Origin: Tillandsia leiboldiana
Lineage: Eukaryota > Streptophyta > Magnoliopsida > Poales > Bromeliaceae
DNA: 64,000 nt
NCBI GenBank assembly: GCA_029204045.2
Contig: CM055061.1
Location: 39,828,977-39,892,976, forward strand
Direction of reading: 5' to 3'
The notes under the pieces were generated by a model. The model ran no database searches. It was given only the letters and a program-made list of their open reading frames with translations, and was not told where the DNA came from. Below are positions 10,745 to 21,415 of this stretch, one piece after another. The number at the start of each line of letters is the position of its first letter. Within the stretch, counting starts at the first letter, position 1. The position numbers and the translations under genes were made by a program.

Positions 10745-10797
10745 GTGATAGTGCCATGAGCTTATCGCTTCCTTGGTTGCGTACAACCCCGCGATAC

Positions 10798-10903
10798 CTT
10801 TCACGATCCCATACTTGTGAAATAAGATGTGGTACTTCTCAAGATCCCATACTCGTGAAATAAATTGCGGTTCACCTCACGATCCCATACTCATGAAATA
10901 ATC
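10798..10903 (-). repeat. Three tandem hairpins with loop GATCCCATACT in LTR-A
   Basis: Three units of about 40 bp contain CACGATCCCATACTCGTG or close variants; the arms (TTTCAC/GTGAAA and similar) pair and the centre is constant. A second set lies at about 52678-52780 in the other LTR. A further two-unit repeat (GTCAC...GTGAC hairpins) follows at about 10935-11020. Confidence 0.65.
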
Positions 10904-12271
10904 CGATAAATCAAGTAACCATCCTTGTCCCTCTCGTATGTATCGTTCCGTCACATTAGTCGTGACAATATCCTTTATGTATGTACCGTTCCGTCTCAAG
11001 AACCGTGACAACGTTCTTCCTATTATTTTAAAATAGCGATATCGAAAACAACAACAAAAGAATGAGGAGGGTTGAACCATGCCGTTCAACAACATCCCTG
11101 ACCTTGGTTTACTTACCCACCTCGCCCGACGGATACAACGAAGCCCCCGCACAACCCTCCGGTGTCTTCGCGACCTTGTCCGGGTACAACCGGCGGACCT
11201 CTCGGTGGCGAAGGCGGAGCTCGGGGCTCTCTCACGATGCTGGCGAGAATCGTAACCAAAACTAAGCCAAAATACCTCAATAGTAAAATGCACCAAAAGG
11301 CATCAAAAAAACCCAACCGGAAATCAAAACCATAAAACGCGGATCAAACCGGATCTCCAACGGTAAAACCGATGGTTAACAACAACCGGACTGCGACTAC
11401 GCCATCGCAACCCAATCGGAAACCGAATCCGTTATCGAAAATCCACACAAAACCCAATTTCCTCATCCGATAGCCAATTCGGGATGTCGACGGACAAACC
11501 GAAAAAACCCCGACGGCGGAAACGATGAGAAAAAGGTCCGACGGCGCGACCCCGACGATTTTGTCAAGGCGCGGAGCGACGGTGACGTGCAAAGCTAGCA
11601 CGTGGCATGGCGGAACGGTGGCCTAAATGACCCCGGGTGGCCATGCTAACAAAACGACAGAAACGGTGATCAAAACGGTGAAAACGACGCTCAAAACGAT
11701 GAAAAAGGGGCCAAAAACGGGCCAAAACGGAGTTACCGGGCTTCCGGGCTGGGCTTCATGGCACGGAGCCAGCGTGGACCGGGTCTACGGCCAAGGGTGG
11801 TGGCGGCAAGGACCGGGAGCACGCTTCTGTGGACTGCTGGAGCACGGGAATAGGCGTGTACCGGGTCCACGCCACAGGAACGGCGGGGCGGTGCACCGGT
11901 AGCACGCAAGCGCGTGGACCGCGCACCGCTGGGCCGGGCCAGTGCAGCGGGCGCGTGCACCGGGCTCACTCCGGAAAGGCGAGACGTCGCGAACCGGGTG
12001 CACGCCGAATGCATGCACCGCGAAGGATGGGCCGGGCTGGTGCATCAATTGCAAGCCGGGCCGGTGCATCGGGGTTCACCGGAGGGAGCGCCGAACCATG
12101 CGCCGGGTCCACGTCTGGAGCGTGTACCGCGCGCCTGGGCCAGGCTGCATGAACAGTAACGGGCCACTTTAGGCCCGTTTCTCCTTTTTCTCTCTTTTTT
12201 TTCGTCTTCTCCGGCTCCGGTGGCGACCACGCGACCACCGCAAGTGCGGCGGCGACCTCGCGAACACCATC

Positions 12272-12445
12272 ACGGCGGCGGCGGCCTCCCGTTTAACTCA
12301 ACGGCGGCGGCGGCCTCCCATTTTCTCTCAACGGTGGCGGCGGCCTCCCATCTTAACCGATGGCGGCGGCGGCCTCTAGTTTTACACGACGGCGGCGGCG
12401 GCCTCCTGTCTTTATCGACGGCGGCGGTGGCCTCCCGTTTAACTC
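12272..12445 (-). repeat. G/C-rich tandem repeat in LTR-A
   Basis: About six units near 29 bp, each with GGCGGCGGCGGCCTCCC followed by TTTAACTCA-like spacer. The other LTR has about four units (54150-54262), so copy number differs between the two LTRs. Confidence 0.75.
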
Positions 12446-12504
12446 CCCCATGCTCTGACGGAATACCCAATAAACCCAAACAAACCAACGGACAACTCCA
12501 ACGA

Positions 12505-12735
12505 TCAAACCATTGATCGAAAGCCCGATCGAAGCACTGAACGAAATCCGATCAAACCTCCGATCAAAACCGAACAAAAACCAACGATCAAAATCGATCA
12601 AAAATGCGATCAAATCACCGATCAAAACCGATCAAGAACCACTTATCGAAACCCGCGATCAAGACACTGATCAAAACCGATCAAATCTACCTATCGTGAT
12701 CCGACGATCAAAACACCGATTAAAACCGATCGCAA
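12505..12735 (-). repeat. GATCAAA-rich block in LTR-A
   Basis: The short word CGATCAAA or GATCAAAAC recurs many times with irregular 10-20 bp spacing, giving a dense run of GATC sites. The matching block in the other LTR is about 54320-54550. Confidence 0.6.
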
Positions 12736-13407
12736 AAGAGACCGAAGAACCCACCTCTTTGCCGACGAGGATAACGATGCGATGCACGGATCCGCCTCCC
12801 GATCTCCGATCTCCAACGGTAACGGTGCTTTCTCCTCCGGTCTCCGATAATAACGGCGGTTCCGTTTTCGATCTTCGGCGCGCACAACGAGGAAGAAGTC
12901 AAGATACTCTTTCTCTCTCTCAAGGTGGAAGAAACTAGATTTTCTTGTCTCTAATCTCTAATAATTAATGTCAAACCGATCACCGTTTCCCATAATATTT
13001 ATAAGAGAGATAGTAACAATAATAATCGTTTTTAACAAACCGAATCCTTTTATAACAACCACTTATTTTTGTAACAAATTCCACCTTGTTGTAACAACCA
13101 ATTCTTTTGTAACAAATTTCCTCGATTTGCGTGCCAAGATCTCCGAAAAATCCCTCCTACATCGGCACGGATTTTAAAGCACCAATAATACTTAATGGGT
13201 ATTTAAAAATCCTTTTCCACCCATTAACTTTGAAAAATCATTACGGGGGATCCGTTCGTCGGATTTTCGAGCCGATCGCACTGCCGTTCTCCGTTTAACG
13301 AGCTCTACAATACGAAAACCAAAACTGATACAATCAATAAAAGCAAGAAATGCACAAAACCGCACATGCACCGAAAGCGACTCGAACGAAAAACCACGGG
13401 TATTACA

Positions 13408-13445
13408 TCACTCCCTCCTTTAAAGAAGTTTCTTCCCCGAACTTT
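13408..13445 (-). other. Polypurine tract of LTR-A
   Basis: On the minus strand GTTCGGGGAAGAAAC, then TTCTTTAAAGGAGGGAGTGA, lies directly before the 3' LTR. This form is typical of Tekay/Del-type Ty3 elements. Confidence 0.8.
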
Positions 13446-13679
13446 AACTCAAATCCCTCGGGAATAGCTCCGGAAAATACTCTCATATAACCCAAAAGTC
13501 CGTATGTGATGGTGAAGACCACTGACCTACGCCACTGAAGTCGAATCAACTGCGCAACCATCCATTTCTATACCGGGACAGCGGAGACGTACATCGCGAC
13601 AAACGTGGTTTAACATGCATAGCAGAAGGCTCCGGTATCTAGGTTTTCGCAATGTAACTTCCTCCTCCCACAATCAAAC

Positions 13680-13957
13680 ACCGCATGATCTCAAGACAAC
13701 CAATCCATGCCAAGTACCATGTCAAACGCTCTGATCGGAACAAACAAATCCCCTGGGTAGCCTCAATCGCTCAACCAAATCCGGCCATAAGTACGAAGGT
13801 ATCTAATTTCATAAGTGGCCCCGAGGTCCAAACTAATAACTCACATGGAGAAGTCTCTCCAAACCAACCATAAACACGGACGAAGGTATGGGATGAGGAG
13901 CATGTGATGCTCCGGTATCGAATGATATCCAACCTCAATATCCAAAACAAAACTATA
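13680..13957 (-). pseudogene. LTR-A protease remnant
   Basis: Aspartic protease of a Ty3-type polyprotein. On the minus strand a FDTGASH-encoding stretch is visible with the catalytic DTG at about 13911-13919, and a downstream FDMVLGMDWLS at about 13687-13730, but in different frames with stops between them. After GMDWL the sequence passes into 3' non-coding DNA, so RT, RNase H and integrase are deleted. LTR-D inserted about 40 bp upstream of the active-site motif. Confidence 0.75.
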
Positions 13958-14949
13958 CCTGTTGTAGAGTACCTGGATTTTGTAGAGCGCACCGACCTCG
14001 CAAGATGGCATGGTGCGGAGGGAATTGCCTCGAGCGTGTTCCTTATTTGTTTGCAGATGATTCGGATCGACGCGGAAGCCCCAGCTTGAATCGGAGTCTT
14101 CCGGGCATTATGCGCCGATAGAGGACTGGCTTCGGGGAAGCCACGGCTTCACAGTGGAGTGCAGAAAATTTGGGAATACTTGAAACATGTGTACTTTCAT
14201 ATTACAGCGGAGTTCGGGAGGTTCCAGACTGACGCGGAGGACCCGATGGCGAAAAGTGAGTCGGAACTGACAATTCTGGAGCCGGTTTTTGGATTAAGCA
14301 CCCCGACTCAACGGTTGAGCTTTTTGAGGAGGAAAAGCTGTGGACATGTGTACTTTCATATTATAGCGGAGTTCGGGAGGTTCCGGACTGGTGCGGAGGC
14401 ACCGAGGGCGAAAAGTGAGTTGGAGTTGCCTTAAATTGGATTATTAAAGTAATTAATTAAATGTGGATAATTAGCTGAGAGAGGGAATTAGAGAATAAAA
14501 GAGAATGATGTGAGTGGGGGAGTGGGTTTGGTGTTGGTGTTGGTGTTGGAAAGTGTGTTGGGCTTTTCTTTCACCATGCACCATGCAAATGCACCCAGGC
14601 TCCTCTAATTAGCCACTTTAATTAGCATTGCCACGTCAGCTTCTCCTCCCCTGATTCACAACAGAGGAAAAAAACAAGAACAGAGGAATTAAAGGATGAA
14701 GAAGAAAGAGAAGAAGAAGGGGATTTGTGGAGAAGTAAAAGAAGGCAATGAGAGAGGTGATGGTGTGCTAGTAGTGGGGACCAACCGTTGGAAGCCGGGC
14801 GGTGCTTGCGCGCGTCGAGCCTCATGGAGGCATATTGCAGTTTTCTAGTGAGAGAAAGAGAAAGCTTGGTTTCGGAGTTGATTTGAATCTTTTTAGTTGG
14901 TGGTTTTGAGGTTGGTGTTGTTGTGGGTGGAGGAGGGGCCAGCCGTGGG

Positions 14950-15170
14950 TGCCGCGCGGGCGCGCTTGGGCGCCGCGCGCAGCGGCGGGCGCACGCAGGC
15001 GGGCATGCGTGCTGCGGGCTGCGCGCTGCGCAGTGCGCGCTTGCGCAGCGGGCCGTGCGCAGGCGGGCCGCGCGCAGGCGGGCGCGCGCGCTGCGGGCCG
15101 CGCGCTTGCGCAGCGGGCCGCGCACAGGCGGGCGCGCGCGCTGCGGGCCGCGCGCTTGCGCAATGGGGCG
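14950..15170 (+). repeat. G/C-rich alternating repeat block in LTR-D
   Basis: Irregular repeats built from GCGCGC, CTGCGGGC, TTGCGCAGCG and CAGGCGGGC. The right-hand LTR-D copy (about 32745-33045) is longer by roughly 80 bp, the main length difference between the two LTRs. Long reading frames on both strands here are composition artefacts. Confidence 0.8.
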
Positions 15171-15309
15171 ACTCTTGCGGTTTTCTTTAGGCTTGGGCAA
15201 ATCTGTAATTTCACTCTTCCAACCTTCTTTTTCACCCTGTGGACACTCTCTTCTCTATATATATGGGCGACTCCTCCCTTTCTCCCCTGGTTACAGAGAG
15301 AGGAAAAAA

Positions 15310-15398
15310 GCAAGAAAGAAAAAGAAATGGAATGAGTGAAAGCAAGGAAAAAAGAAAGAAAAAGAAATGGAATGAGTGAAAGCAAGGAAAAAAGAAAG
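15310..15398 (+). repeat. 44-bp purine-rich tandem duplication in LTR-D
   Basis: Two adjacent copies of a purine-rich unit containing AAAGAAATGGAATGAGTGAA and GCAAGGAAAAAAG. Also present at 33190-33278. Confidence 0.8.
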
Positions 15399-16620
15399 AG
15401 GAAAAGTGGGGAAGTTGGTTTTTAAGCAACCAAAGGTGCTGCTTGTGTGGTTTTGCTGCGTGGAGCTGAGCGGGGCCGCGCACGCGCGGCCGTGCGCGAG
15501 GTAAGTGTCAGATGTTTCCCTAAATGGATTAAGATTTTTTCTTAGATGGATTTTAGGGATTTTTGAGCTTGGTTGTGGTTGTGATCCCTTCTTTTCGTGC
15601 TGTTGAACTGAGGCTTGGTATTTTGCACTACGCGGAGCCGAGGCGCGGGCACATGTGCACGCGGGCTGTGTGGTGACTGTGGAGTGAGCCGAAGCGCGCA
15701 GTTTGCATTAGAGGCTCTCGTGGGACTTGTTCAAGTTTTCGGAGAATTTTTCGAGTTTTGCGGCAGTGTTCGCGCACGCACGGCGCGGTTTTCGTTTTTC
15801 CGGCAGATTTTTGACGGTGAACGTCCGACACGTCACCGACTTCAGCGATTGCCTGCGGAATGCTTTTGAGGTGGGTTGGAATTTCTCCAAAATTTATGGA
15901 ATGCCCTTTTTAAAGCTATTGTATGCATGTTGATCATGTCTAGCTTACTATTTATATAGCTGGTAAATCTGATAGTTGCCTAAAAGACTGTAGAAAGATA
16001 ATTATGGGCCCCAGATATTTTTAGCATGATCTAGGGATGACACGACACTAGACTGGATGTTTAGTTGACATTAGATGGGCATCTGAACCATATTAAAAAT
16101 CGGCGGACTGATTTTAATGAAATTGAGACTCTAAAAATAGTTTGGGATATTTGTGAGCTTCCAGAGGGTTTGAGTAGGTTTAGGATGCATGTATCCTCGT
16201 GCCAGGGGGCCGAGTGGATTTTTAGAGCTCTGTGTGACGAGCTTCTAGTGTCAGGTGAGTTGAGATCCCTGGTGGGATTATTCTAGATCATGGGGATATA
16301 TATATATTCTGATTTAGTAGTGGAGAGGGTTCTCCGATTTGGTTTTGAGATGTTTGGCTCTGGCAGATTGAGTCGTGGAGGTTTCCCGACTTAGCCATGG
16401 GATGTGCATTATCAGATTGGGTCGTTGAGGGTTCTCCGACATAGCCTTGAGAGGGTTTGGCATTCCCTGATCCAGTCGTGGAGGGTTTCCCGACTGTGAT
16501 GTGTTATCTGGTATTGGGTATCTGATCTGTTTGATCGAGGATCATAGCCCGCATGTGCCATTTATGAGACAGTTGAGACTGACTAGATACTAGAGCTCTG
16601 AGGTGTCGCTCCCCTCGAGG

Positions 16621-16863
16621 ACGCCCCACGTGGAGTGGGTAGGTGCGTAGTATGCCCCACAGAGAGTGGGCAGGTGCGTAGTACGCCCCACACGCAGTGG
16701 GCAGGTGCGTCCATAGTAGTCAGCAGTACGCCCCATGCGGAGTGGGTAGGTGCGTAGTACGCCCCACACGCAGTGGATAGGTGCGTAGGACGCCCCACGG
16801 GGAGTGGGCAGGTGCGTCCATTGTAGTCAGTAGGACGCCCCACGTGGAGTGGGCAGGTGCGTT
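16621..16863 (+). repeat. Seven-unit hairpin minisatellite in LTR-D
   Basis: Units of 31 bp start ACGCCCCAC and continue AGTGGGCAGGTGCGTAGT. CCCCAC pairs with GTGGG around a variable 5-nt centre. Units 3 and 6 carry a 14-bp extension (CCATAGTAGTCAGC-like), giving a higher-order 31+31+45 pattern. Second copy at 34503-34745. It is not a CRISPR array: no spacers, eukaryotic LTR context. Confidence 0.85.
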
Positions 16864-17528
16864 CCTAGACGACGGGCGCGGGCTTGACTGTGCCAGCTTT
16901 GGACAGTCATTGAGATTTGGGTTTTGGGAGCACCTTGGGTGCGAGTGTTGCATAGCTGGCTCTTAGATGGGTATTCCTTTGAGCATGATACTTGAGGCAT
17001 TTAGTAGTGAGGGAGTATGCATAGCAGGTTCATAGTAGAGATTTACTTGGGCAGTATGTTGAGACATTTAGTTGTAGCTCTTTTCCTGCTTTCCTTTATA
17101 TATCTATCTGCATATCTATCTGTTTTGCCTCCGGTAGACTTAGTGGGCATACCGTGGATTTTGGGACGGTACCCACTGAGATCTGCCTTCTGCAGTAGAT
17201 CTCACACCCGCTGCGGTGACAGGTTGAGGTAGCTGTTCCGGCTTGGTTCGCACGGAGACAGCAGATCGAGGTGAGGACGTGGCCGATTAGTTCCTTACCG
17301 GCATTGAGAGTCAGAGGTAGATGTACCCATTTTTATTTTATGACTCCACTTTTGTACTGGACATTCTGAGAGACTTGTGAGGATTGTATTATTTTTTTTT
17401 CATAGCTTATCAGACTATGTACTGAGGACTTTCATTTATCCAGATGTTCAGTTGATTTCTATAGCTATTAGTTTTTTTTTCAGCTCTGATACATGTTAGC
17501 TATAGATCTTTTGCAGGATAGACGCTTC

Positions 17529-17554
17529 GTCTGTGCGGCAATTTCCGCACAGAC
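17529..17554 (+). other. Stem-loop near LTR-D 3' end
   Basis: GTCTGTGCGG (17529-17538) and CCGCACAGAC (17545-17554) form a perfect 10-bp stem with loop CAATTT, followed by GGCGGATCTGT. Confidence 0.85.
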
Positions 17555-17613
17555 GGCGGATCTGTTGGCGAGCCCGGGTCGCAGTTTCGACCCCGGGGCG
17601 TGACAGATTTAGG

Positions 17614-17626
17614 TGGTATCAGAGCC
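17614..17626 (+). other. Primer binding site of LTR-D
   Basis: TGGTATCAGAGCC lies eight bases after the LTR end, complementary to the 3' end of initiator tRNA-Met. It proves that 13963-17605 is a 5' LTR on the plus strand. Confidence 0.9.
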
Positions 17627-20572
17627 TAGGAATGTAGGTCATTGAGGACTTAGTGACCCTAGGCTATTGGTTGGACAGTAGGATGACCGTCGAGAGAGAC
17701 GTGACTTTAGCGAGAGTCCTGTTTGAGTTGTACCTCCCCCAGAGGATTGGGGCGAGTGATCTTGCATGTTATTTCTCTAAAGATGATTATGTTGGCTGCA
17801 GACAACATAATGCTTTAGCATGGGTAACATGTTATGGACTTTCGCTAGATTGGGTCGAGAGAGTTTGGGTCCTAATGTTTATTTTGTTGCCGTGGTTTTG
17901 GATGCCTCTGAGACGCCGTGCAACGGCGAGAGTGTATTTGACCTTGGATGAGGAGCCCGAACAATGGAAGGCTGATTGGACAGACCAGAGAGAGGTCTAA
18001 GAGTTACGAGCTCAAGTAGCTCAGACGTTTGAGGCGATGCGGCGCCAGGAAGAGAACATGGAGCGCGTGATGCGCATACTTGAGCTGAGAGCATCACCCG
18101 GGGTATCACCTGTAGTACTACCGGCTACGGCATCGTCGATTTCGACCCTGATCGCACCACGGATGGTGCAGAAGCAGCGCGAGGTTGCTGACCGGTTATT
18201 TACCTCATCCAGTTCTATTCCCTGGATTGCTGCTTTTGGAAATGTTGGCTGAGGACTTGTTCATCCAGGAGAAGCATCAGGTGCTCTTGGTTGCGCACCC
18301 TTGGATTTGGACGCCGCGAGTTGGTGGCGTCGAGTTCGTCCCGTTGGACCACCGGGAGCACAGTTGATAACCCGGAGCGAGTTTCTGCGACGGTTGAGCC
18401 CAGTACCCCATGTTGCCCAAGATGAGACCCAGGAGGTTGATCTGCTTGAGATGGGACTACATCAGGATATCTATCACCTAGTGCATGCTCGATGAATTGA
18501 CCGAGGATCTGTGATCACGTCCAGGAGGGACGAAGAGCGAGTGACCAGCTCCAGTGAGAGACGTCCAGCATCGTCGGATTGTGGGATAGTTGAGTGGATC
18601 GAGGTTGCCATGAGTCCAGTCTCAGGATCATGGGTCTCAGAGGAGACAAAGATCAGGAGGTTCTCGACGGACGAGGTACCAACAGTAGTGTCAGGATATC
18701 TTCAAGCAGAGTGTCTCATAGTGGTACTCATGGTTTTGCCGCTTGCGACGGCATTCCCACTACCCCTTCAGGATGAAGAGGTTCATCCGATGTACCGACA
18801 GACTGATGGAGCCGTCATGCCGTGGTAGATAGAGCGATGGTCGCCAGCATCTAGTGGATGAGATTGCACAGTTGGTCAGCGGCCACCAGGATAGTGGATT
18901 GTGTCTTACCTGGTATGGTCTTCCTTATAGCCATTGGATTTAGAGCTTGTTGATGCCGACACCGCTCGTGTGTTTCAGTAGAGCTGGGATAGCGTCGAGT
19001 GGGCCAGAGACGGGACTGTTGGCTTGTACACGTGAGGATCAGGTTCCAGATCACGAATAGCACATGGAAGAGTGTTGCCTGTCCTGCCAGTGCAACTAGG
19101 ACCTTGGATTTGATCATCGAGATGTTAGTCCTACATCAGTTCAGAGATGTTGATATGAGGTTGGATAGGAATCGGTCATCCCAATTTATGCTATCATGGA
19201 TTGTCGAGAGAGGACATTGACCCTCCGTGGACCTGGTCAGGAGGAGTGTGTTTATAGAGGATGCGTAGATGTGTTTATGCCCCTGGCCGAGTTACCAGGT
19301 GATTACTTGCCCCTGGCCGAGTTATCAGGTGGTTACTTGCCCTGGCCGAGTTACCATGTGGTGGATGCCCCTGGCCGAGTTACCAGGTGGTTACTTGATT
19401 GAGATTGGGATCGAGACAGTGATTGACGTGGTTTTGGAAACTGCGCCAACTTCGGCAGCACCTCGTGGAGTATCACCCGTGAGACAGAGAGAGCTGTTAG
19501 CGCAGTTGCGAGATTTGACGGACCGAGAGGTCTGTGAAACCTAGTACCACGTCGTGGGGATACGACAGTGAGGATCCGAGAGATTGATACTTGAGTTTGA
19601 TACCACACCGATGATACACGGTGGTGATGCCACGCCGTTGGTACACGGCCGTGATGCCACGTTGTGAGTGCACAAAGGTGAGGGTTCTGTGACGGTTCGA
19701 GCACAGACAGGTTTGGATTGTGTTTTGGTTGATGCCCTTTTCTGAGATCGGTTAGCGCTATGGAGCCTTCTTCCCGAGGATTGTGCCAGACAGTGTTCTG
19801 AACTCGATAGGGACATTATAAGCTTGCAGCGCGGTCAAGTGGATTGACTAAGGCCCTGCGGCCTTTTTGATTTGAGGAATTGTGTGCTCCGGTAGTACTT
19901 GCACCGGGTTGTTGTACCGACATGAGTTGAGCTCTACACTGAGTTGCTGTACCAGTCGTTGAGGTTGATTTATACAGGGCCGGTTGATTTGATTATATTC
20001 GGATTGGTTTCCGAGGTGACTTAGAGCACGAGGATCATTTGAGGTTAGAACTGCAACTTCTATGAGAAGTTGTTGCCAAGCTGTGAGAGTTGCACTTGAA
20101 CTTCGAAAGATTTTGTGATTAGGCCATGTGATTACAGCTACAAGAGTGACAGAGGACCCAACGAAGAGAGATACCGTTTGGGTTGGGCCTAGACCTATGT
20201 TAATGACAGAGATCAGAAGCTCTTGGACTATGCAAGGCCAGTGTAGCTTGCTAGAGGCAAAGCTGAGGAAGATACCAGCAGCATTGACCCGGATATTGCC
20301 GTGATAGAGAGGTCATGGAATTATTCAGAGATCCTTGAGCCTGAAGTACAGGGTTACTCAGGAGGACTTTGATTGAGGCAACGCCGGTGGACAAAGTTAT
20401 TGGAGCTATATGATTGCTTTAGTATATCATCATCCCGGCGAGGACTTTATGGTCAGTTACGCCTTGTCTAGACGAGCAGTGCAACCTTGGAACTGAGAGC
20501 TAGGGGTTGAGCGTTATTCTCCAAATGTTGTATTCCCTTCCCCGATTGCTGATCGTGAGAGTGTATTGTGGA
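17627..20572 (+). pseudogene. LTR-D gag-pol, heavily decayed
   Basis: No long frame survives. A Gln/Glu-rich stretch at about 18001-18110 (ELRAQVAQTFEAMRRQEEN) resembles the coiled N-terminal part of a Ty3 Gag. The clearest piece is RNase H at 20376-20485: RQRRW...LLELYDC in one frame, then YHHPGEDF...ALSRR in another, the usual end of Ty3 RNase H. The parts between are unrecognisable by eye. A 30-bp tandem repeat lies at 19280-19397. Confidence 0.6.
19280..19397 (+). repeat. 30-bp tandem repeat, four copies, in LTR-D internal region
   Basis: Four units of the form CCCCTGGCCGAGTTACCAGG plus TGGTTACTTG; the third is 28 bp. It is an expansion within decayed pol sequence. Confidence 0.85.
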
Positions 20573-21397
20573 GCTTTTGTAGAAACTCGAAATATTTTAT
20601 TTTTAATAAATAGTCTAAAAGTGAATTTTGATCTGGTTTTGAATTCAAAAAACCCCTGTTGGCCTATATGGCCAATCGCCAGTGTGCAAGTTGCACGATT
20701 TACGAGGCAAAAAGGCTATTTTCCAATCCGGACATGATCTTGGAAATCCGAATTGACCGTTCCGATCGTCTCATCGAACTGAACGAGATTCATATTCAGC
20801 ACTTTTCGATCCGACGGTCGGATCTTCCAGAAATCGATGAAGAAGCGAGCAAATAACCGCGACCATTGTAACAATGCTCTGTGCATAGTGTAAATTAAGT
20901 TGTAACTTTAGGTGAACAGTAACCCTAGTTTTCGGAACCCCGACGGACACAACGTTGACTAATTCGCTGGCTGGAAACCGAACATAGCACTTCAGGTAGT
21001 CGATTTGAACGGCTCCGTCGTTCTGGACGCAATGGCGCTGACGGAATTTCAGTTTGACGACCCTAAAGCCTCGAAAAGAGCAAAAACTGTATTCTGACAT
21101 AATATCTTATGGACCGAAGTTTGATCCGAACAGTTTTTCAAAAATCAAAAAAATGCTATCTGATAGGTCTCGTCGAGCCGGACGTCATGGCGCAGTCCAT
21201 TTTCAGTTTCGACAACCGGATCGCCTCGAAAAGCGAAAAATATAGTGAAAATGCGACATTTTGTACGTATAACCCTATATAACCCGCCTCGTTTTGCGTG
21301 CCACAGCATTGAGAGGGACTTAACTGTGAGGAATTGTTGCTGTGAGGGACTAAGCAACAAATACCTTGTCATGGAGGGCTTAAGTTGCAATTGTGCA

Positions 21398-21415
21398 ACA
21401 CCTATATATAGGTGT
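21398..21415 (+). promoter_or_regulatory. TATA box inside an 18-bp palindrome, LTR-E 5' LTR
   Basis: ACACCTATATATAGGTGT is a perfect palindrome centred on TATATATA. It is preserved at 27562-27579. The following ATG-poor leader starts with CCACCCCCGAGC. Confidence 0.65.

Larger units (their letters stand above)
9841..13407 (-). mobile_element. LTR-A 3' LTR (3567 bp)
   Basis: In plus orientation it begins TGTCACGCCCCGGG and ends CGGGTATTACA; on its own strand this is TGTAATACCCG...CCCGGGGCGTGACA. A purine tract on the minus strand (13408-13432) abuts its start. It contains three hairpin repeats (10798-10903), the double hairpin (10711-10744), a G/C-rich block and a GATC-rich block. Long frames inside it are products of biased composition. 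Confidence 0.9.
12877..17605. repeat. Large direct duplication, copy 1 (LTR-A part + protease remnant + LTR-D LTR)
   Basis: Collinear with 30693-35486 with only scattered differences, plus an indel in the G/C-rich block of the LTR-D LTR. Copy 1 has the full LTR-A LTR to its left; copy 2 starts abruptly in the middle of that LTR. Confidence 0.9.
13963..17605 (+). mobile_element. LTR-D 5' LTR (3643 bp)
   Basis: Runs from TGTAGAGTACCTGG to CCCCGGGGCGTGACA. Contains a 75-bp partly repeated block (14188-14417), a G/C-rich alternating block (14950-15170), a TATA-like run (15256-15264), a purine-rich 44-bp duplication (15310-15398), a 31-bp hairpin array (16621-16863) and a perfect stem-loop (17529-17554). 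It shares several short blocks with LTR-C, so the two families are related. Confidence 0.9.

Noticed and set aside
14622..15385. Long minus-strand frames in the LTR-D G/C block
   Set aside because: Composition artefact; frames change with repeat length in the second copy (32421-33265).
16621..16863. CRISPR-like direct repeats
   Set aside because: No spacers; unit variation and LTR context in a plant genome show a minisatellite.
17614..17626. tRNA-Met fragment
   Set aside because: Only the 3'-end complement occurs, next to LTR ends here and at 24487, 37263, 46236 and 5142: primer binding sites, not tRNA genes.
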